This document shows, in pieces, positions 20,365 to 32,220 of a DNA stretch of 64,000 nt (positions are counted from its first letter, which is position 1; the number at the start of each line of letters is the position of its first letter). The notes below the pieces were generated by a model. The model did no database searches, was not told the DNA's origin, and was given only the letters and a program-made list of their open reading frames with translations. A program made the translations under genes and the position numbers. The DNA is from Ascarosepion bandense (taxonomy: Eukaryota > Mollusca > Cephalopoda > Sepiida > Sepiidae). The DNA is taken from NCBI GenBank assembly GCA_037127315.1, contig JBBBDQ010000347.1, positions 1,444,501 to 1,508,500 of the forward strand, given 5' to 3'.

Positions 20365-21353
20365 GATTTGTTTCACATGAGTCTTTATTCTCCTAAATTC
20401 TGGGGTGATGTTCTGTTGTCCTCTTCTGCCCTCTGATATAAATACCCTTCAAGTTAAATTACTTTCTAAATCTGCTATATTTCCAACCCCAATATACTTT
20501 GAAAAGGAAAAATGGATAAATTACATGTCAGTGAGTGCGAGGCATAGAACAAAGCAACAACCGCAGGGCATTTGATTAAAGAACTGCCATGCCTAACAGC
20601 GCCGCATGTAATACAAAAGAAAACCCTTTCAAAAATTATGTGCGCACTCGTCGAAAGAAACCGTAAATATATATCTGATCCTCATAACACGACTTCATTC
20701 GGTATATCTCTACACTAAGCCGCAGGCAAATGTTTCCTCACGGACATATTGCACAAATGAGCTAGACAGCTGTAATATTGATCTATTGCTCAAGCCTTTA
20801 GTGTCTCTATTCATATTTTTAAATGTTCCAAGCAGATTTCTTACATCATGGGTTGTACACGCCAAAAAATTTATATTCATAGGAAGAGCTTAAACAGAAG
20901 ATGGTCTTTGCTTCTACATCGTGGCAATCATAATCAGCTTTAAAGATGGTTTACGGCACTGAAAGCCGGATTTTCCTTGCCGGGGTCGTTTCGTCCGTTT
21001 ACATACAAATACATTTAAAACGGTATTGTGCCAACTCATTTCCAAATAGCGAGAGATTAATGGTTGCTAAGAACAAGACGAAAGCGACTTAGTTCTAAAC
21101 TGTTTTAGTGGGATGCTGTCAACACCACCTCTTAAAATAAACTTGATACGAGAAATCGTTTTATTATTAGAGTTCAGCCGATATGCCGACAGGTTTAACA
21201 TACATACATGCATATATAAACATATAAATAATGTATATACTTCAAACGCAATTCTAAAACTAATATGTGTTTGAAGAGACAATATTCTTTTACTGAATAT
21301 TCTGCGTAAATTTGATATTCGTTGACATCATTTTGATGCATATACATTCTCTG
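20363..21353. other. No feature recognised
   Basis: Mixed composition, no gene or repeat that I recognise. Confidence 0.35.
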
Positions 21354-21608
21354 CTTTCTGGTGCAGTGGATATCGGCTCGGAACGAGAACACTGAGAGCC
21401 GAGTTCGAATTCTAGTTGAATTCTTTGCATTCATTTACGTTCAAATACGCTGGGAGAAATATCTGAATTTGTCGCTTCTCCCTCCAGATATAGATTAAAT
21501 AGCAGGCCAGCCTATTGCAGACGTTATTTGCAACCTACTGCAGGAAAATCTTCTGACGAGATATGATTGCCTATGCATGTATCACGTATCGTACTTAATT
21601 GACTGGTA
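21354..21608 (+). mobile_element. SINE-1 copy
   Basis: Good tRNA-like head (ctggtgcagtggatatcggc, B-box-like cgagttcgaattc), body ttgaattctttgcattc, ctccctccagatatagatta, and a shortened core and tail (gcaacctactgcagg, tgtatcacgtatcg, cttaattgactgg). Confidence 0.8.
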
Positions 21609-21687
21609 TTTTGTGTACAGTTGTATCATTTTTATAATCCTTAAGATGTGCAAATTCGTATTTAAATTATAACCATAAGCATTATAG

Positions 21688-21855
21688 CCCGGCGTTGCTA
21701 GGGTGTAATGAAAGTTTTGAAAATAATTAATGGTCCTGAAGCTCAGACTCGGCTTGAAGAATATTTATGTGAAGTTTGGTGAGAAACGGATAAAAATTGT
21801 GGATTTGTATAAAGGACATACAGACAGATAAACAGACACATACACAAACATCTTG

Positions 21856-21924
<69 letters not shown>

Positions 21925-22232
21925 CGATTTTATGTACTATTGTAAGAACTGCAACCTTGAAACTTCTGAATATCGTTTCTTATGTCTTTGTCTACGAGTG
22001 TATCAAATTTGATTAAAATTGGACCACTCCTTCTATAACACGATTTTTTCGATTATCGATATTTATCGGAGATACCTCGACACAAAACCTAGCTAAGAAC
22101 ACTCGCAGATGCTTATAGTACAACCGTGCATATTTTCAAGAAAATCGGTTCAGCCGTTTCGGAGTCTATAGGTTACGGACACACACACAGACAGACAAAG
22201 TTCCATTTATAAATTAGTTTAGATAGATTGTT
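21688..22232 (+). repeat. Family W repeats, two copies, around a 62-bp (TA)n
   Basis: Copy 1 (21688..21858) starts agcccggcgttgctaggg and ends with acagacagataaacagacac, then (TA)n at 21859..21921. Copy 2 (22080..22232) has aaaatcggttcagccgtttc, gttacggacacac and acagacagacaaag, ending ttagatagatt. This is the familiar 3' end of a widespread invertebrate interspersed repeat. The parent element is not in view. Confidence 0.6.
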
Positions 22233-23226
22233 CTAGGGGAGTTATATATTGTTAACGCCTGTTTCGTACATATGTATATAGTATTTTAGTATTTTATTTA
22301 TTCAATTTTTAAACAATTATTTCTATTCATTTGCACATCAGAAGAATTCCGATCGAAAACACAAACATTCTATATGGACCACAATATCTGAAACATTTCG
22401 CCATTCGAAATGCTCAATATATTAAATTTTCTCTCTATCATTATTACATTGTGTAATAGTGTAAATGGAGAATTGAATTTTGTTTTTAAACAAAATAATG
22501 CTCACAGAAATTCCAGTCGAATTTTTAGAATGAACCCAAAAAATATATTACTGCGTAACATGAGCGACAAAAGTACAGTAGAAAGTGGATATAGACGTAG
22601 CCGAAAGAGCTTAGTACAATAAAAATTATCGTAAATTTTCTATAGTCCTTAACGCATATAAAACGGCATAACATTAGAATGCTGAAAAATCTTAATAAAA
22701 ATTGCTTAAATCTTACTTATTGGCCGATAAGTAACGATGTTTGAAAAAAAGTCCGCTATCCAAATATACCAAATCTATTTGTTAATATATAAATTATAGT
22801 TCTGTTAATATACATCTACATTGAGCACTATTTTATTGACTCCAGCACTCAATCTTTCATAAGTAAATTAGTAAAATATATATATATATATGCTTATCAC
22901 TCATGACAAGAAAAATAATGGCTTTCAGAGAAAGAAGCTTGTGTCTCTTGGAAATGACTGCCTTTTTTAACCTTAAGTAACCTAATATATTCAACTGTAC
23001 AAAATAGCAGAAATAACAGGACATTAAATGATTCAACAGCTTAAATAATTGCTAAATGTAAATCTGAAAGAAGGTAATGACATGTTTAAGAAAATAGTTT
23101 GGAAAGAAGGAAACCGCTCAATAGAAAGAGCGGTAAGTGTTACTGAACTTAAAAATATTTATAAATTTTAGGTTTTGCAACCAACAGTAGCAGAAGCTTA
23201 GTGATTACTGAATTGCAAATTATTCA
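22233..23226. other. No feature recognised
   Basis: AT-rich. A 70-codon open frame at 22410..22622 has a hydrophobic start but no recognisable motif or context. Confidence 0.3.
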
Positions 23227-23263
<37 letters not shown>

Positions 23264-23407
23264 ATTTGTTATATTTATTATTTACATATTTTATATACAC
23301 GGTACTTATTAGAAAGCGCTAAATATCAGTGATAGAGCTAACATATTCAGTTTGATTGATGTGGGTTTGTGACCCTAGGTTTCATGCTTTTCGATCGTCA
23401 GACAAAC
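23227..23407 (-). mobile_element. HHR-B-like motif (minus strand) with (TA)n end
   Basis: On the minus strand: GTTTGT (23407..23402), CTGACGA (23401..23395), an 11-nt eroded stem II, GAAA (23383..23380), CCTAGG, g, TC, ACAAAC (23370..23365). Stem I GTTTGT/ACAAAC pairs 6 of 6. The core CTGACGA and GAAA and the NUH site GTC are intact. Stem II barely pairs, so activity is doubtful. About 100 bp on, the strand enters (TA)n at 23261..23227, as in the other HHR-B copies. Confidence 0.5.
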
Positions 23408-23516
23408 TTATTAATTTTTAAAAGAATTAGGATATATATAGGGTTGCGTATATTGGTGTTATTAAGGAAGTGGGAGAAAAATTTGTCGTCTTGACATCTC
23501 TCATACAAATATACAT

Positions 23517-23711
23517 ACACACTTGTACATCCATTGACGTACGCAGACACACACACACGCGCGCTTGCAAACCGGGGCTCACACAAACATAAATATATAT
23601 GAACAGTATGAGGCTTGGCATATATATGTATATGTGTGCCGTTGTGTACACGTATATAACTATTTGAATACAACAATCAAATGCATATGTATGTACACAA
23701 CAGTACACATA

Positions 23712-23762
<51 letters not shown>
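23517..23762. repeat. (CA)-rich and (TA)n microsatellites
   Basis: Imperfect ca/ac runs at 23517..23570, mixed tatatg tracts, and a pure (TA)n at about 23714..23762. Confidence 0.9.
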
Positions 23763-23765
<3 letters not shown>

Positions 23766-23774
23766 ACCATACAA

Positions 23775-24130
23775 TACCATAGTTTCGAGGTATTTGGTTT
23801 CGTCAAACAGTTTGTTTTGAATGGTGGCTTAACGGTTAACGGTTTTATAATTTCATAACCAGAACTTCAGAGTAAAGGAGGGGTTTTCTCACCCGTGTTT
23901 GTACGAGCTTAGAAAATATATTCGATCTTTCATTTAATAATAATTTCCAATTGTAAACAAAATAGAAAATAATTTTTTATGCTCGTACGTTCCCGGATGT
24001 GCCCATTATACCAGAAAACATCACTTCATTACATTGAACTTCCGGTTATCCACTCATAAAAGTGTTAACCACTATTCCACCACTCAAATCGACTGACGAA
24101 ACCCAAAAGGTCGAAACCTAGGTAGCGTAA
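23775..24130. mobile_element. Inverted pair of HHR-B/tRNA-like repeats
   Basis: Left arm 23778..23870 and right arm 24035..24122 are inverted copies (ggtttcgtcaaacag / tcgactgacgaaaccc; ggtggcttaacggttaac / gttaaccactattccacc). The right arm reads on plus as an HHR-B motif: CTGACGA 24093..24099, ACC-caaaa-GGT, GAAA 24113..24116, CC-TA-GG, TA, GCG. The left arm is a decayed version on minus (TTGACGA...GAAACTATGG). The tggtggaatagtggttaac segment looks like a tRNA A box. Both arms lead outward to (TA)n at 23762 and 24172. Confidence 0.45.
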
Positions 24131-24171
24131 CCGGCTGATCATCTCCACCTACCTATTTAACTACCTACTTA

Positions 24172-24194
24172 TATATATATATATATATATATAT
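24172..24194. repeat. (TA)n microsatellite
   Basis: TA run outside the right arm of the inverted pair. Confidence 0.9.
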
Positions 24195-24719
24195 CGATTG
24201 ATTAAACCTACCCGAATATGTATGTTATCCAGAGTGAAACAAACCCACTACATAGTCTTAATTGATTTCCCAAGACAAACTTGCTAGACAATACAACACG
24301 TCGAAATAATATAATTCCTAATGATTTACCTAATGTAACTTAATTGTGAAGTAAGCCAAAATGTATGGAACTCCCAGTGAGGATCCCATTCACTACTCAG
24401 TTGTCATTGTTCTAGCGAGGTAAGCTTCTATTATACAAAGTCTACTTGTCTGAGCACTAAGTCACACACATACATACATATATATACACACATAAATATA
24501 TGTTTGTGTATGTGTGCATACATGTGTGTGTAAGTTTGTGTGTGGTCGCATCTGTCTAATTAACTAAAATATCATCAAAGACACCACACGCAGTGAGAAG
24601 TCACTTAATACATGTGATGCAGTAGCTATGAAAACAAACAACTGCAAAATGTCCCCTCCCCACATTGACATGTCTGTAAAATTCAACCAACTGAATTAGA
24701 ACCAACAGCCAAACTAACA

Positions 24720-24720
<1 letters not shown>
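24195..24720. other. No feature recognised
   Basis: Contains short imperfect tatg/catg runs at about 24470..24545. No gene seen. Confidence 0.35.

Positions 24721-24766
<46 letters not shown>
24721..24766. repeat. (TA)n microsatellite
   Basis: TA run at the 3' end of the minus-strand LINE-J copy that follows. Confidence 0.95.
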
Positions 24767-24769
<3 letters not shown>

Positions 24770-25540
24770 CATTTAACCGCAAGCAAGGCAGTTTTACTGC
24801 CGCTGTTGCGCAGGGGGCTACATACAGGAAAGTGATAAGAAAGAGGGGTTGGTTATAGGGAATATCAGGAGTGTGGTTTTTAGACGGATGAGAATACCAG
24901 TGTAATAGGGGTGGAGTGGATGGAGAAAAGAGCCTGAGAGAAAGCATGGGAGTTAGTGTGATAGAAGATGTCTATTGACCTTACATTTCAATTAATAGAA
25001 ATTGTAACTGTCAGGGAAGCAAGTATACGGAAGGAATTCCACAGACGGGAGATGCAACAAAAGCAGCTATTAAAGTAGAAATTCCGATTATATTTTATTG
25101 GTTTCACTGTAAAAGGGTGGGACCTAGTTGCTACTCTAGTAGTTCGTGTAAATTTATACATTCGGGGCACCAGTGAACTATGTTCATTGGTGCAGAAGCC
25201 GTGAAAGTATTTGCAGAAGAGTCTCAGGGAAGCCACTTCACTCCGGTGAGAGACTGACTGCAGACGAACTACCAAGTCGGTATAAATCACATTAAAGGTT
25301 CTCCGTTGGATTTTGTCAATAACCCCGAGGTGAATAGCAGGATCCCCCGACCAGATGTGGCAGTAGTTTTCAATACACTGTGGATGGTGGATTTTTATAT
25401 GTGCAGGATTGATTCAGACAGGTAAAAGTTCCTGGCTCTTCAAAATGAACCGATCTTCTTTAAAGTGATGAAGGCTTGTGCAGATCCAAGCACACTTTAT
25501 GTAATAAACAAATGCAGAGAATTGGGACACAGTATACCAC
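24767..25540 (-). pseudogene. LINE-J 3' third
   Basis: From the 3' end upward on minus: atgattaa terminus, gcgcagggggctac box, 3' UTR, then a frame 25290..24988 with LVVRLQSVSHR, ASLRLFCKYFHGFC and SHPFTVKPI, and upstream decayed sequence for the IYKSTI..EYCCHIWSG region to about 25540. 5'-truncated. No catalytic box in this copy. Confidence 0.8.
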
Positions 25541-25591
25541 AATATCTCCAGACACTTATCTGCATGTTTTGAATTCAAAGTTTTCCTAGGC

Positions 25592-25715
25592 TATAGAGAC
25601 CTATCCTGCTATTTATCATATCTAAAGAGAAGAGATGGATTCAGACCTTTTTCAAGGGTATCAGTAGGCAAATGAAGGTATTGAACTTGACTGAAATTCG
25701 AACTTATCTTTCTGA
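25592..25715 (-). mobile_element. SINE-1 fragment
   Basis: Reverse complement of the SINE-1 middle: ctatagagacctatcctgct, gagaagagatggattcagac, and the B-box side aattcgaactta. Head and tail are missing. Confidence 0.65.
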
Positions 25716-25799
25716 TTCTTCAATCCCTACCACTCTATATTATTTTACCGTGCCGTCATCAATGATGAATGGATTAAGCAATCAAAACCTTCCTTTCCT

Positions 25800-25851
<52 letters not shown>
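25800..25851. repeat. (GATA)n microsatellite
   Basis: About 13 tandem gata units. Confidence 0.95.
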
Positions 25852-26374
25852 TTACAAAATATAGTATTCCAGAAACAATAAAAAGAACTTGATCCGTAGA
25901 GTAGAACTGAATGAAAATCGCTGAGAACAATTTTGAAGTATAAAGACGAAATCAAATTTCGGGAGTCGGCCTAGAAATTTTTTCGAACCAACAAAAGTTG
26001 AATGATTGCCAAAACAGAATATATTTAACGAGCAAGTTTGAAAAAAAAAAGACAAGAAAGAACACACACACATATATGAACTTTCTGACTTGCTCACTGA
26101 CCACTTATCTGTATATACACGATATTTCGGCCATCAGAAATACAAATGAATCTCGAATGTAAAGTCATGAGTTTATTCGCCTGAAGAGAGTCAACTTTGG
26201 ACTCGAAACACGTGTACTGACACAAATACCATTATGAACACTTAATATATCATACAAAATCAAATAATAATAAAAACAATAAATCTACACTTTAAAATTC
26301 AAAAAATTCAGAACATCTTGCACTTTTTCTTCTATACCAAGTTCTCTCGTTGGAACAACCCTTATTTCTCTTTT
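25852..26374. other. No feature recognised
   Basis: AT-rich with no recognised repeat or gene. Confidence 0.35.
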
Positions 26375-26655
26375 TCTCACACTGGAAGAATGGAAAGACG
26401 TTAAAAAAACATTAGCTACTCTAGCATCTAGCCATCGCTCATTCAGTAATGAATTAGAGCACTCTGGCTATTGGCATACGGTACATGATACGCTAAAAGT
26501 CTGCCTCCTTCTACCGATCGGCCGAAGCCCAGAGGTAGAATCGCCGAGTGACGCCAATTCGGTCGGGTTTCAATACTGGGTTAAAAGCAATCGGATTTTA
26601 ACTGTACTGATGAGCTGTGATACAGCGAAACAGATATGCCTGCGGATGACTATAT
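26375..26655 (+). mobile_element. HHR-A repeat, copy 3, with hammerhead-like ribozyme
   Basis: Longest body of the family (ggaagaatgg, ctactctagcatct, cagtaatgaattagag, gatacgctaaaagtctgcct, tcggtcgggtttcaat). Ribozyme-like part 26602..26645: CTGTA, CTGATGA, GCTGT-gat-ACAGC (5-bp stem II), GAAA, CAGATATG, CC, TGCGG. Stem I pairs with two wobbles. As in copy 1 the residue that should be U before the cleavage site is C. It then runs into gatgac and (TA)n(TG)n. Confidence 0.65.
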
Positions 26656-26674
26656 ATATATGTGTGTGTGTGTA

Positions 26675-26714
<40 letters not shown>

Positions 26715-26740
26715 TATATATATATATATATATATATAGA
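26651..26740. repeat. (TA)n(TG)n(GA)n(TA)n compound microsatellite
   Basis: Four successive dinucleotide tracts directly after HHR-A copy 3. Confidence 0.95.
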
Positions 26741-27042
26741 AGGAGAGTGAGAGACAGACTGACAGAATGAGTTATCTATTTATTTTATAATCTCGATTGA
26801 CCATAAATTTGTATCATAGTGTTTTGAAATGTATACGCCAATGTTAGATGTGGTCAAATGAGTTCGAACCTAAACTGATCACGCGAATAAACGTCAGCCC
26901 TACGCCATACTGGGTCAGCCAACGGCAAAAATAAAAACAAATTATGTAGATACAAAAAGCAAAACCACTTAAAGAGAAAATCAAACCAGGCATTTGTGCG
27001 ATGCGATAACATAAGATTTCTTAAATAACTGTAGAATCAACT
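26741..27042. other. No feature recognised
   Basis: No gene or repeat recognised. Confidence 0.35.
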
Positions 27043-27590
27043 TCTTCTTCATCTTCTTCTTCTTCTTCTTCTTCTTCTTTCTTGACCCTTCAGAATGTAG
27101 GTGATCATGTCTCTACACTTCCCCGTATCACTTGCTGCTCTTAATATCCCTTTTCCTGTTATTCCACTCAAACCCCGCTTCACCATCCAACAAGTCCATC
27201 ATGCTTTCCTTCTATCCGTCCCATAAGCATCAGGTTCTGCAAGCCTTTCTTCCTCAGTAGATATTTTAAATACTTCACCTGTATTTCCCTAATGTTAAAT
27301 ATTAGTTTTCTTTTTTGCGTTCATCCTCTCCAAAACCTCGTCATTGCTCGTGTGCTCTGTCCACGGTATCCCCAGCATCCTTCTGTAGAACGACATTTCG
27401 GCTGCATCAATCTCTCCTTCAAATGTGATGAAATTGATCATCATTCGCTGCCATACTGAATAAAAGACATCGCATAGAATACCAGTACTATCTTTTTTAC
27501 TGTCTCTTAATACTCTACTCAGGTTGTGGAAAGCATCCCTGGCCATGCTAATGAGCCTTCCCATCTCCGTTAAAACACTTTCCAGATATT
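27043..27590 (-). pseudogene. RTE-like LINE 3' end with (GAA)n tail
   Basis: On minus: decayed RLISMARDAFHNLSRVL, then AEMSFYRRMLGIPWTEH and TSNDEVLERM, then a shifted match to the ENLILTG..G and RDRE regions, and finally a (GAA)n tail seen as (CTT)n at 27043..27079. C-terminal part of the polyprotein only. The tail supports this as the true 3' end of the family. Confidence 0.8.
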
Positions 27591-28079
27591 TAAATTTCTA
27601 CATCCTTTTGCTTTTCTTATCACTAACATTCAGTGGGTATTTTGGACTCCTCTTTTTACTGATTACATGCATTCAGCTTTATTGTAATTTATTTGTATTT
27701 ATTTACGAACAGTTTTAACCAGCCGGATTAATAAAAAAAGGGCTTAACACTCAATGCCAAATGCTGAAATTAAGACAGGATTTTACCGATATAACCATAT
27801 GTCATGGAAAAATAAAATCACAATTGTATTTTATTTATTAAGACAACTGAAAAATCGAAATACAGAAACATTAGAATAAACAGATTAGGATGTTAGAGAT
27901 TTGAATTTTCGAAAAAAAAATTTTACAGATGAGGATTTTTGATATATAAAAAAAAAATAACGCCTATTCGTTTAAGAATTCAGTAACCGATAATAACGTG
28001 AAATAATGTTTCCACATTGTACTTCATATAAGCTGAAATTACCTCCCTAGATTTGTGATAGACACTATAACGCTAAAGG
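27591..28079. other. No feature recognised
   Basis: AT-rich, no gene recognised. Confidence 0.35.
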
Positions 28080-28600
28080 AAGTTAAAAACTGGAGATACC
28101 TAAGGCTAGCATGTTAAACAATGTAAATATCTGTGAGGTAATAAACAAGAGGACACTATAATCTAAAAAGGTGCATTAGAATAGGGGAAACAGACTTGCA
28201 AAAGCCAAGCAAATTATTCAGAAACAAGAAAATGCTTTTGGAGACAAAACAATGATTACTAAACTTATGTAATATCACGCCACCTTTATCGCTGTGAATG
28301 CTGAAGTTTTTAGAATGAAATGCTAATAATTTTAGAGAAGGATTCGAAGAATACCATGGGAATAACATGTAAACAACGATGAAGTTTTAGGGCAAATAAA
28401 AAAAATTATCTTATATATAATATCAGAAAGAGTTAACTGAAATTTTGAGGACATATGAGAAAAGATAGTTTATAAAATTTTAAGCTCACAGTATATATTG
28501 AAGAGGAATGCAAATGAAAACATACCTAATGAGCGTATTTAAGACAGAAGAATACATCACTATCGAGCGTATTAAAATAGTTGGACGAACAGGGCTGAAG
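28080..28600 (+). pseudogene. RTE-like LINE, heavily decayed
   Basis: Scattered matches in family order: VKNWRYL (28085), QKPSKLFRNK and LLETKQ (28200..28245), RRIRRIPW (28343), NNDEVLGQ (28375), and later RIHHY-type ends. Many stops. Old copy. Confidence 0.55.
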
Positions 28601-28639
28601 AACAGTTATCAGATTGGTAAGAATTACTCTCCGATTTCT

Positions 28640-28960
28640 AGTTCTAACTCGTTATCCATTACATCAGTGCCGAAGTTTAATTTTCTTGGAAGCTATGGAA
28701 TTTAAAATAAATGTATTGCTTGTAATGTTATTATTATCAGTAAGTATTGGAAATATTGTTACTTTAATTTTTTTATTGTATATATTTTCTAATGTATTTA
28801 TTTTCCCTTTATGGGTTTACTATTTGCCCATAGCTGGAGGTTTAATTGGTGCTATTCTCCGGTTCAGGGTGAACCTGGGTACATAAAGAATTAAGATGAT
28901 TCCACGCTTCTCAAAACCTCCTGATCGGATGTGTTTTATCGTTATACACAAGATATGCTA
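28640..28960 (+). repeat. Family Z dispersed repeat, copy 1
   Basis: Shares ttaattttcttgg, tgggtttactatttgcccat, ggtttaattggtgctat, ccggttcagggtgaacctgg and ttccacgct with 49995..50345 in the same order. A short hydrophobic open frame overlaps it and I do not treat it as a gene. Confidence 0.5.
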
Positions 28961-29675
28961 TATCGAAACACTTCCAGATTAATACAGTTTATAACACGTA
29001 AAGCTAATTTGACATTTCTGCTAGCAAATATGGTATATTTTGTAGCTTTCTCACAATATGCTTATTCCATAAACTTTTCCGATGTTTCTCGTATTATTCA
29101 AATTGCATGTATAGGAAAAACAGTCGTGAAGATGTAGAATCTGATTAGTTTTGCCACGACAACTTAACTCAAATTTTAGTGCATTTGTCTACTTCAGACA
29201 ATCAAATAGAAATAGCGTTTTTGGTGTATAAATTAGAAGCAGTGCGGCAAAGTTAAATCCCAGTCTTGTCAGTTGAATTCCCTTTCGTACAACTATGGAA
29301 AAAGCATGAATTCGTTCTTATCCTAGCATCTATAGTTTAAATAGACAAATAAATTTTCTCTATATTCTTAGGAAAATTAAAGAATACAAACGTAAGAATT
29401 TCTCGCAGGATATCTCGTCAGTAACTAACGGAACAAAACATTTTTATAATTTATTATACGAACTCCTTGACGATTATGATTTTTTCCAAATAATTGGCTG
29501 CTGATCTACGAGAATATTGTTGTTAAACCAAATTGCGCATTTTAAAACCTTAAATATAAAACCGCTCTCTTTTAATCACTAATGAGAACCATTTTTAACT
29601 TCAATCAGTATGACCAATTCTAACCCTGTCTCACTGCTCCTTCTCCGACTACTTGAAGCAATCGAAATATAATTC
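28961..29675. other. No feature recognised
   Basis: AT-rich, nothing recognised. Confidence 0.35.
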
Positions 29676-29770
29676 TACAGAGGTGTGCGAGGATGCCATG
29701 GAGCAAAGATGTGAGCAATGATGAGGTTTTGGAGAGGATAAACCAAAAAGAAACTAATACTTAACATGAA
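29676..29770 (+). pseudogene. RTE-like LINE scrap
   Basis: Contains SNDEVLERI after ccatggagcaaagatgtgag. About 95 bp only. Followed at 29790..29840 by tatg/cata runs that form an inverted pair (tatgtatgtatg / catacatacata). Confidence 0.6.
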
Positions 29771-29840
29771 GAAAAAACAAAGACAACATATGTATGTATA
29801 TATGTATGTATGTATGAGACATACATACATACTTACATAC

Positions 29841-30364
29841 GGTCCTGCCTACGTACACATGAAATCACTCTTGCAAAGACTACTACGAACTCTTGATAAC
29901 ATTAACATCTTTGATAAGCTTCTATTTAAACATGCAAAATATATACTTTTATTTTTCCACAATATTTTTCAAATTCCAATCTCCAAACTTCTGATGATAG
30001 CGAATAACACTAAGTTGTAGAGAGTTCGGCTATGTATGACATTGGACAATTTAAAAATATTAAGCATCTCCCTATGGCTTCACTGGTGACCCCGACATCC
30101 AAAGAACACGCACCCTAGTGCTATATGTTATCATTGCTGTCTCCAACATTCGGTTCTTTTAGCTCTTAGTATATATTCTCATGTTATCTATACTAATCGC
30201 TGTTCTGCCAACCATTTAGAAAAGCATGTCAGGTAGGTTATGCGCTGGCTTCCTCTGCCCATTTTACCGTCAATGTCCTATGAATATCAAACTTTCTAGA
30301 CGCTAGTTCTTCATTCTGTGTTCTAGAATTTTAAGTTGTCTCTTTATTTTATTTTAATTTTTAT
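29841..30364. other. No feature recognised
   Basis: No gene or repeat recognised. Confidence 0.35.
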
Positions 30365-31015
30365 AATCGTGTCACCCCAAGCAAAGCATTTTACTGTCAC
30401 TGTTGCGCAGGGTGTTACATAGGAGGAATGTTATGAGAAAGAGTGACAGGTTACAGAGGGTGTCAGGAAGAGAGTAAGAGAAGGATGAGAATATTGATGA
30501 GAGTGGTGATGACGGAGAAAGGAGCATGAGGGAGAGGATGCAAGTTAATAAGACAGGAGATGACGACTTTATATTTGAATTCATGTAAATTGTAGCTGTT
30601 GGGAAAGCAATTAAGCGGAAGGAAATTCCACAGGCGGAAAGTGCGAGAAAAGAAGCTGGTGGAAAGAACAAGCTTTTACAATTTATTGGTTTCACAGTAA
30701 AAGCATGGGACCTACCTGCTAATCTTGGGCTCATGATAATGTGAAGTATGAACGATTGTCTGTGGTGGTTAATAGATAGCAGCTTCGTTTTGGCAGCATA
30801 CAAATTCACGGTCCATTTCTTACCCCAGTCCACCACAGATTGGAGGTCCTTTTCAAGCTCGGCATCGAGGTTTGCTTTGTCAGCCTCGGCAGATTTTTGA
30901 TCAAGGCGAGGGTAAACTATAGTGTCGTCACCTTATATGCCTACTTGGGATCTTATTAAATCGGGGAGATTGTTAATATAGATAAGGAAAAATGTAGGAC
31001 CTAGAGTCGTGTTTT
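30365..31015 (-). pseudogene. LINE-J copy with internal deletion
   Basis: On minus from about 31015: ILGP-like FLIYINNLPD, then the catalytic box reads stop-GDD (taa replaces the Tyr codon, near 30924..30941), then EKDLQSVVDWGKKW. At about 30725 it jumps to RSHAFTVKPI, skipping roughly 0.5 kb of the ORF, and ends in the 3' UTR and caccccaagcaaagc terminus. A 154-codon frame spans the deletion joint, with no biological meaning. Confidence 0.8.
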
Positions 31016-32220
31016 GTCTAAAACTTTGTCATTTTCACGTCTTTAGCTCATTGAATTCTCAGAGGCCTTTTGTAGAGAAATATGTATATTTATCAAGTCT
31101 CTTTATCTGTGAAGAGATTTTCCAAGTACTCAATGTTACATTGGGAGAACGATATTGCATGAGAAATCTCTCTCTTTTTAACGAAATGTTCTTATTTTTT
31201 AATACTTTGTATAACTTTTGATAAGTAACTTTCGCTATCCATGCGCGCATTCCTTAATTTCGGTGTCACATTTAATGTTTTCTGTTAAAACATTTGAGAA
31301 TATTATCTCTCTACTTAATCAACGGCATTTTAGAAGAACTCGAATATTTATATTGTCAACATTACGTTTCGTTATTCCTATATCAGCCAATTGCGAGCTG
31401 ACATAATGTGATTCTTTTCTTAAGTGTTTTAGTCATTATGAGTTATTTTTTGTTGGTCTTTGTTAGTAAATTTATGCATCACCATAAATGACCGACCTAA
31501 TTGGGATGAGTGCTTTTATCTATACGATATTACTGGATAGATGTCAAACAATGTCTAAAGAGAGTGTATCTACTGATTGACCTGGCACTATGTACTAGCA
31601 AAACAATCGGCTAATTATTAACGTCTTATGTAATAAGCATAATATATCATGTAACATACCAATTTGTGTCGTAGGGATAAAGAAGACGATTATCTCCTTT
31701 TCGCTTTGTGAAGTCACTCTATTGTGACAATATTGGTAGCCAATTTCTTTTTTTTTTTTTGTACAGAATCAAACCAAAATGTTGCTTTCGTTCGTCCGGT
31801 CGGCGAGCATATGCTAAATCTGCCATCTAGCACCATATAAATCTATGGTGTCGTTTCCTATTTGGAATATAGTTTTCCCAATATAGAATTAACCTCCAGC
31901 TAGTAGTCCTCAATTTGCGAAAATCCAATATTCGCCTTTTCCTGTTTATTGGTTATGTCCTAGCCTGTGACATAGAAGAATCCGAGCCGTTTGAACCAGG
32001 GTTCATGTACATGGCTTCTGCAGATATATGTGTGTCTTCTTATTATATGTAAGATTCTTCTGTTTTTGTGTATCTCTTTACACTACATTTTGCTGATTTT
32101 TGCGTGGGCCATGTCTGTATATATTTTAGAGAGAGAGTTTTGTGTGTGTCTTAGTGATATAAAAGTTTTCTAAAAGAGAAAACAATACAAATAGGCAAAT
32201 AAAACTTTCTACCATTTTTA
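31016..32220. other. No feature recognised
   Basis: AT-rich; short open frames without motifs. Confidence 0.35.

Noticed and set aside
22410..22622. 70-codon frame with signal-peptide-like start
   Set aside because: Single short frame in AT-rich DNA, without splice or homology support.
30372..30836. 154-codon minus frame
   Set aside because: It spans a deletion joint in LINE-J and then reads the 3' UTR in frame by chance.
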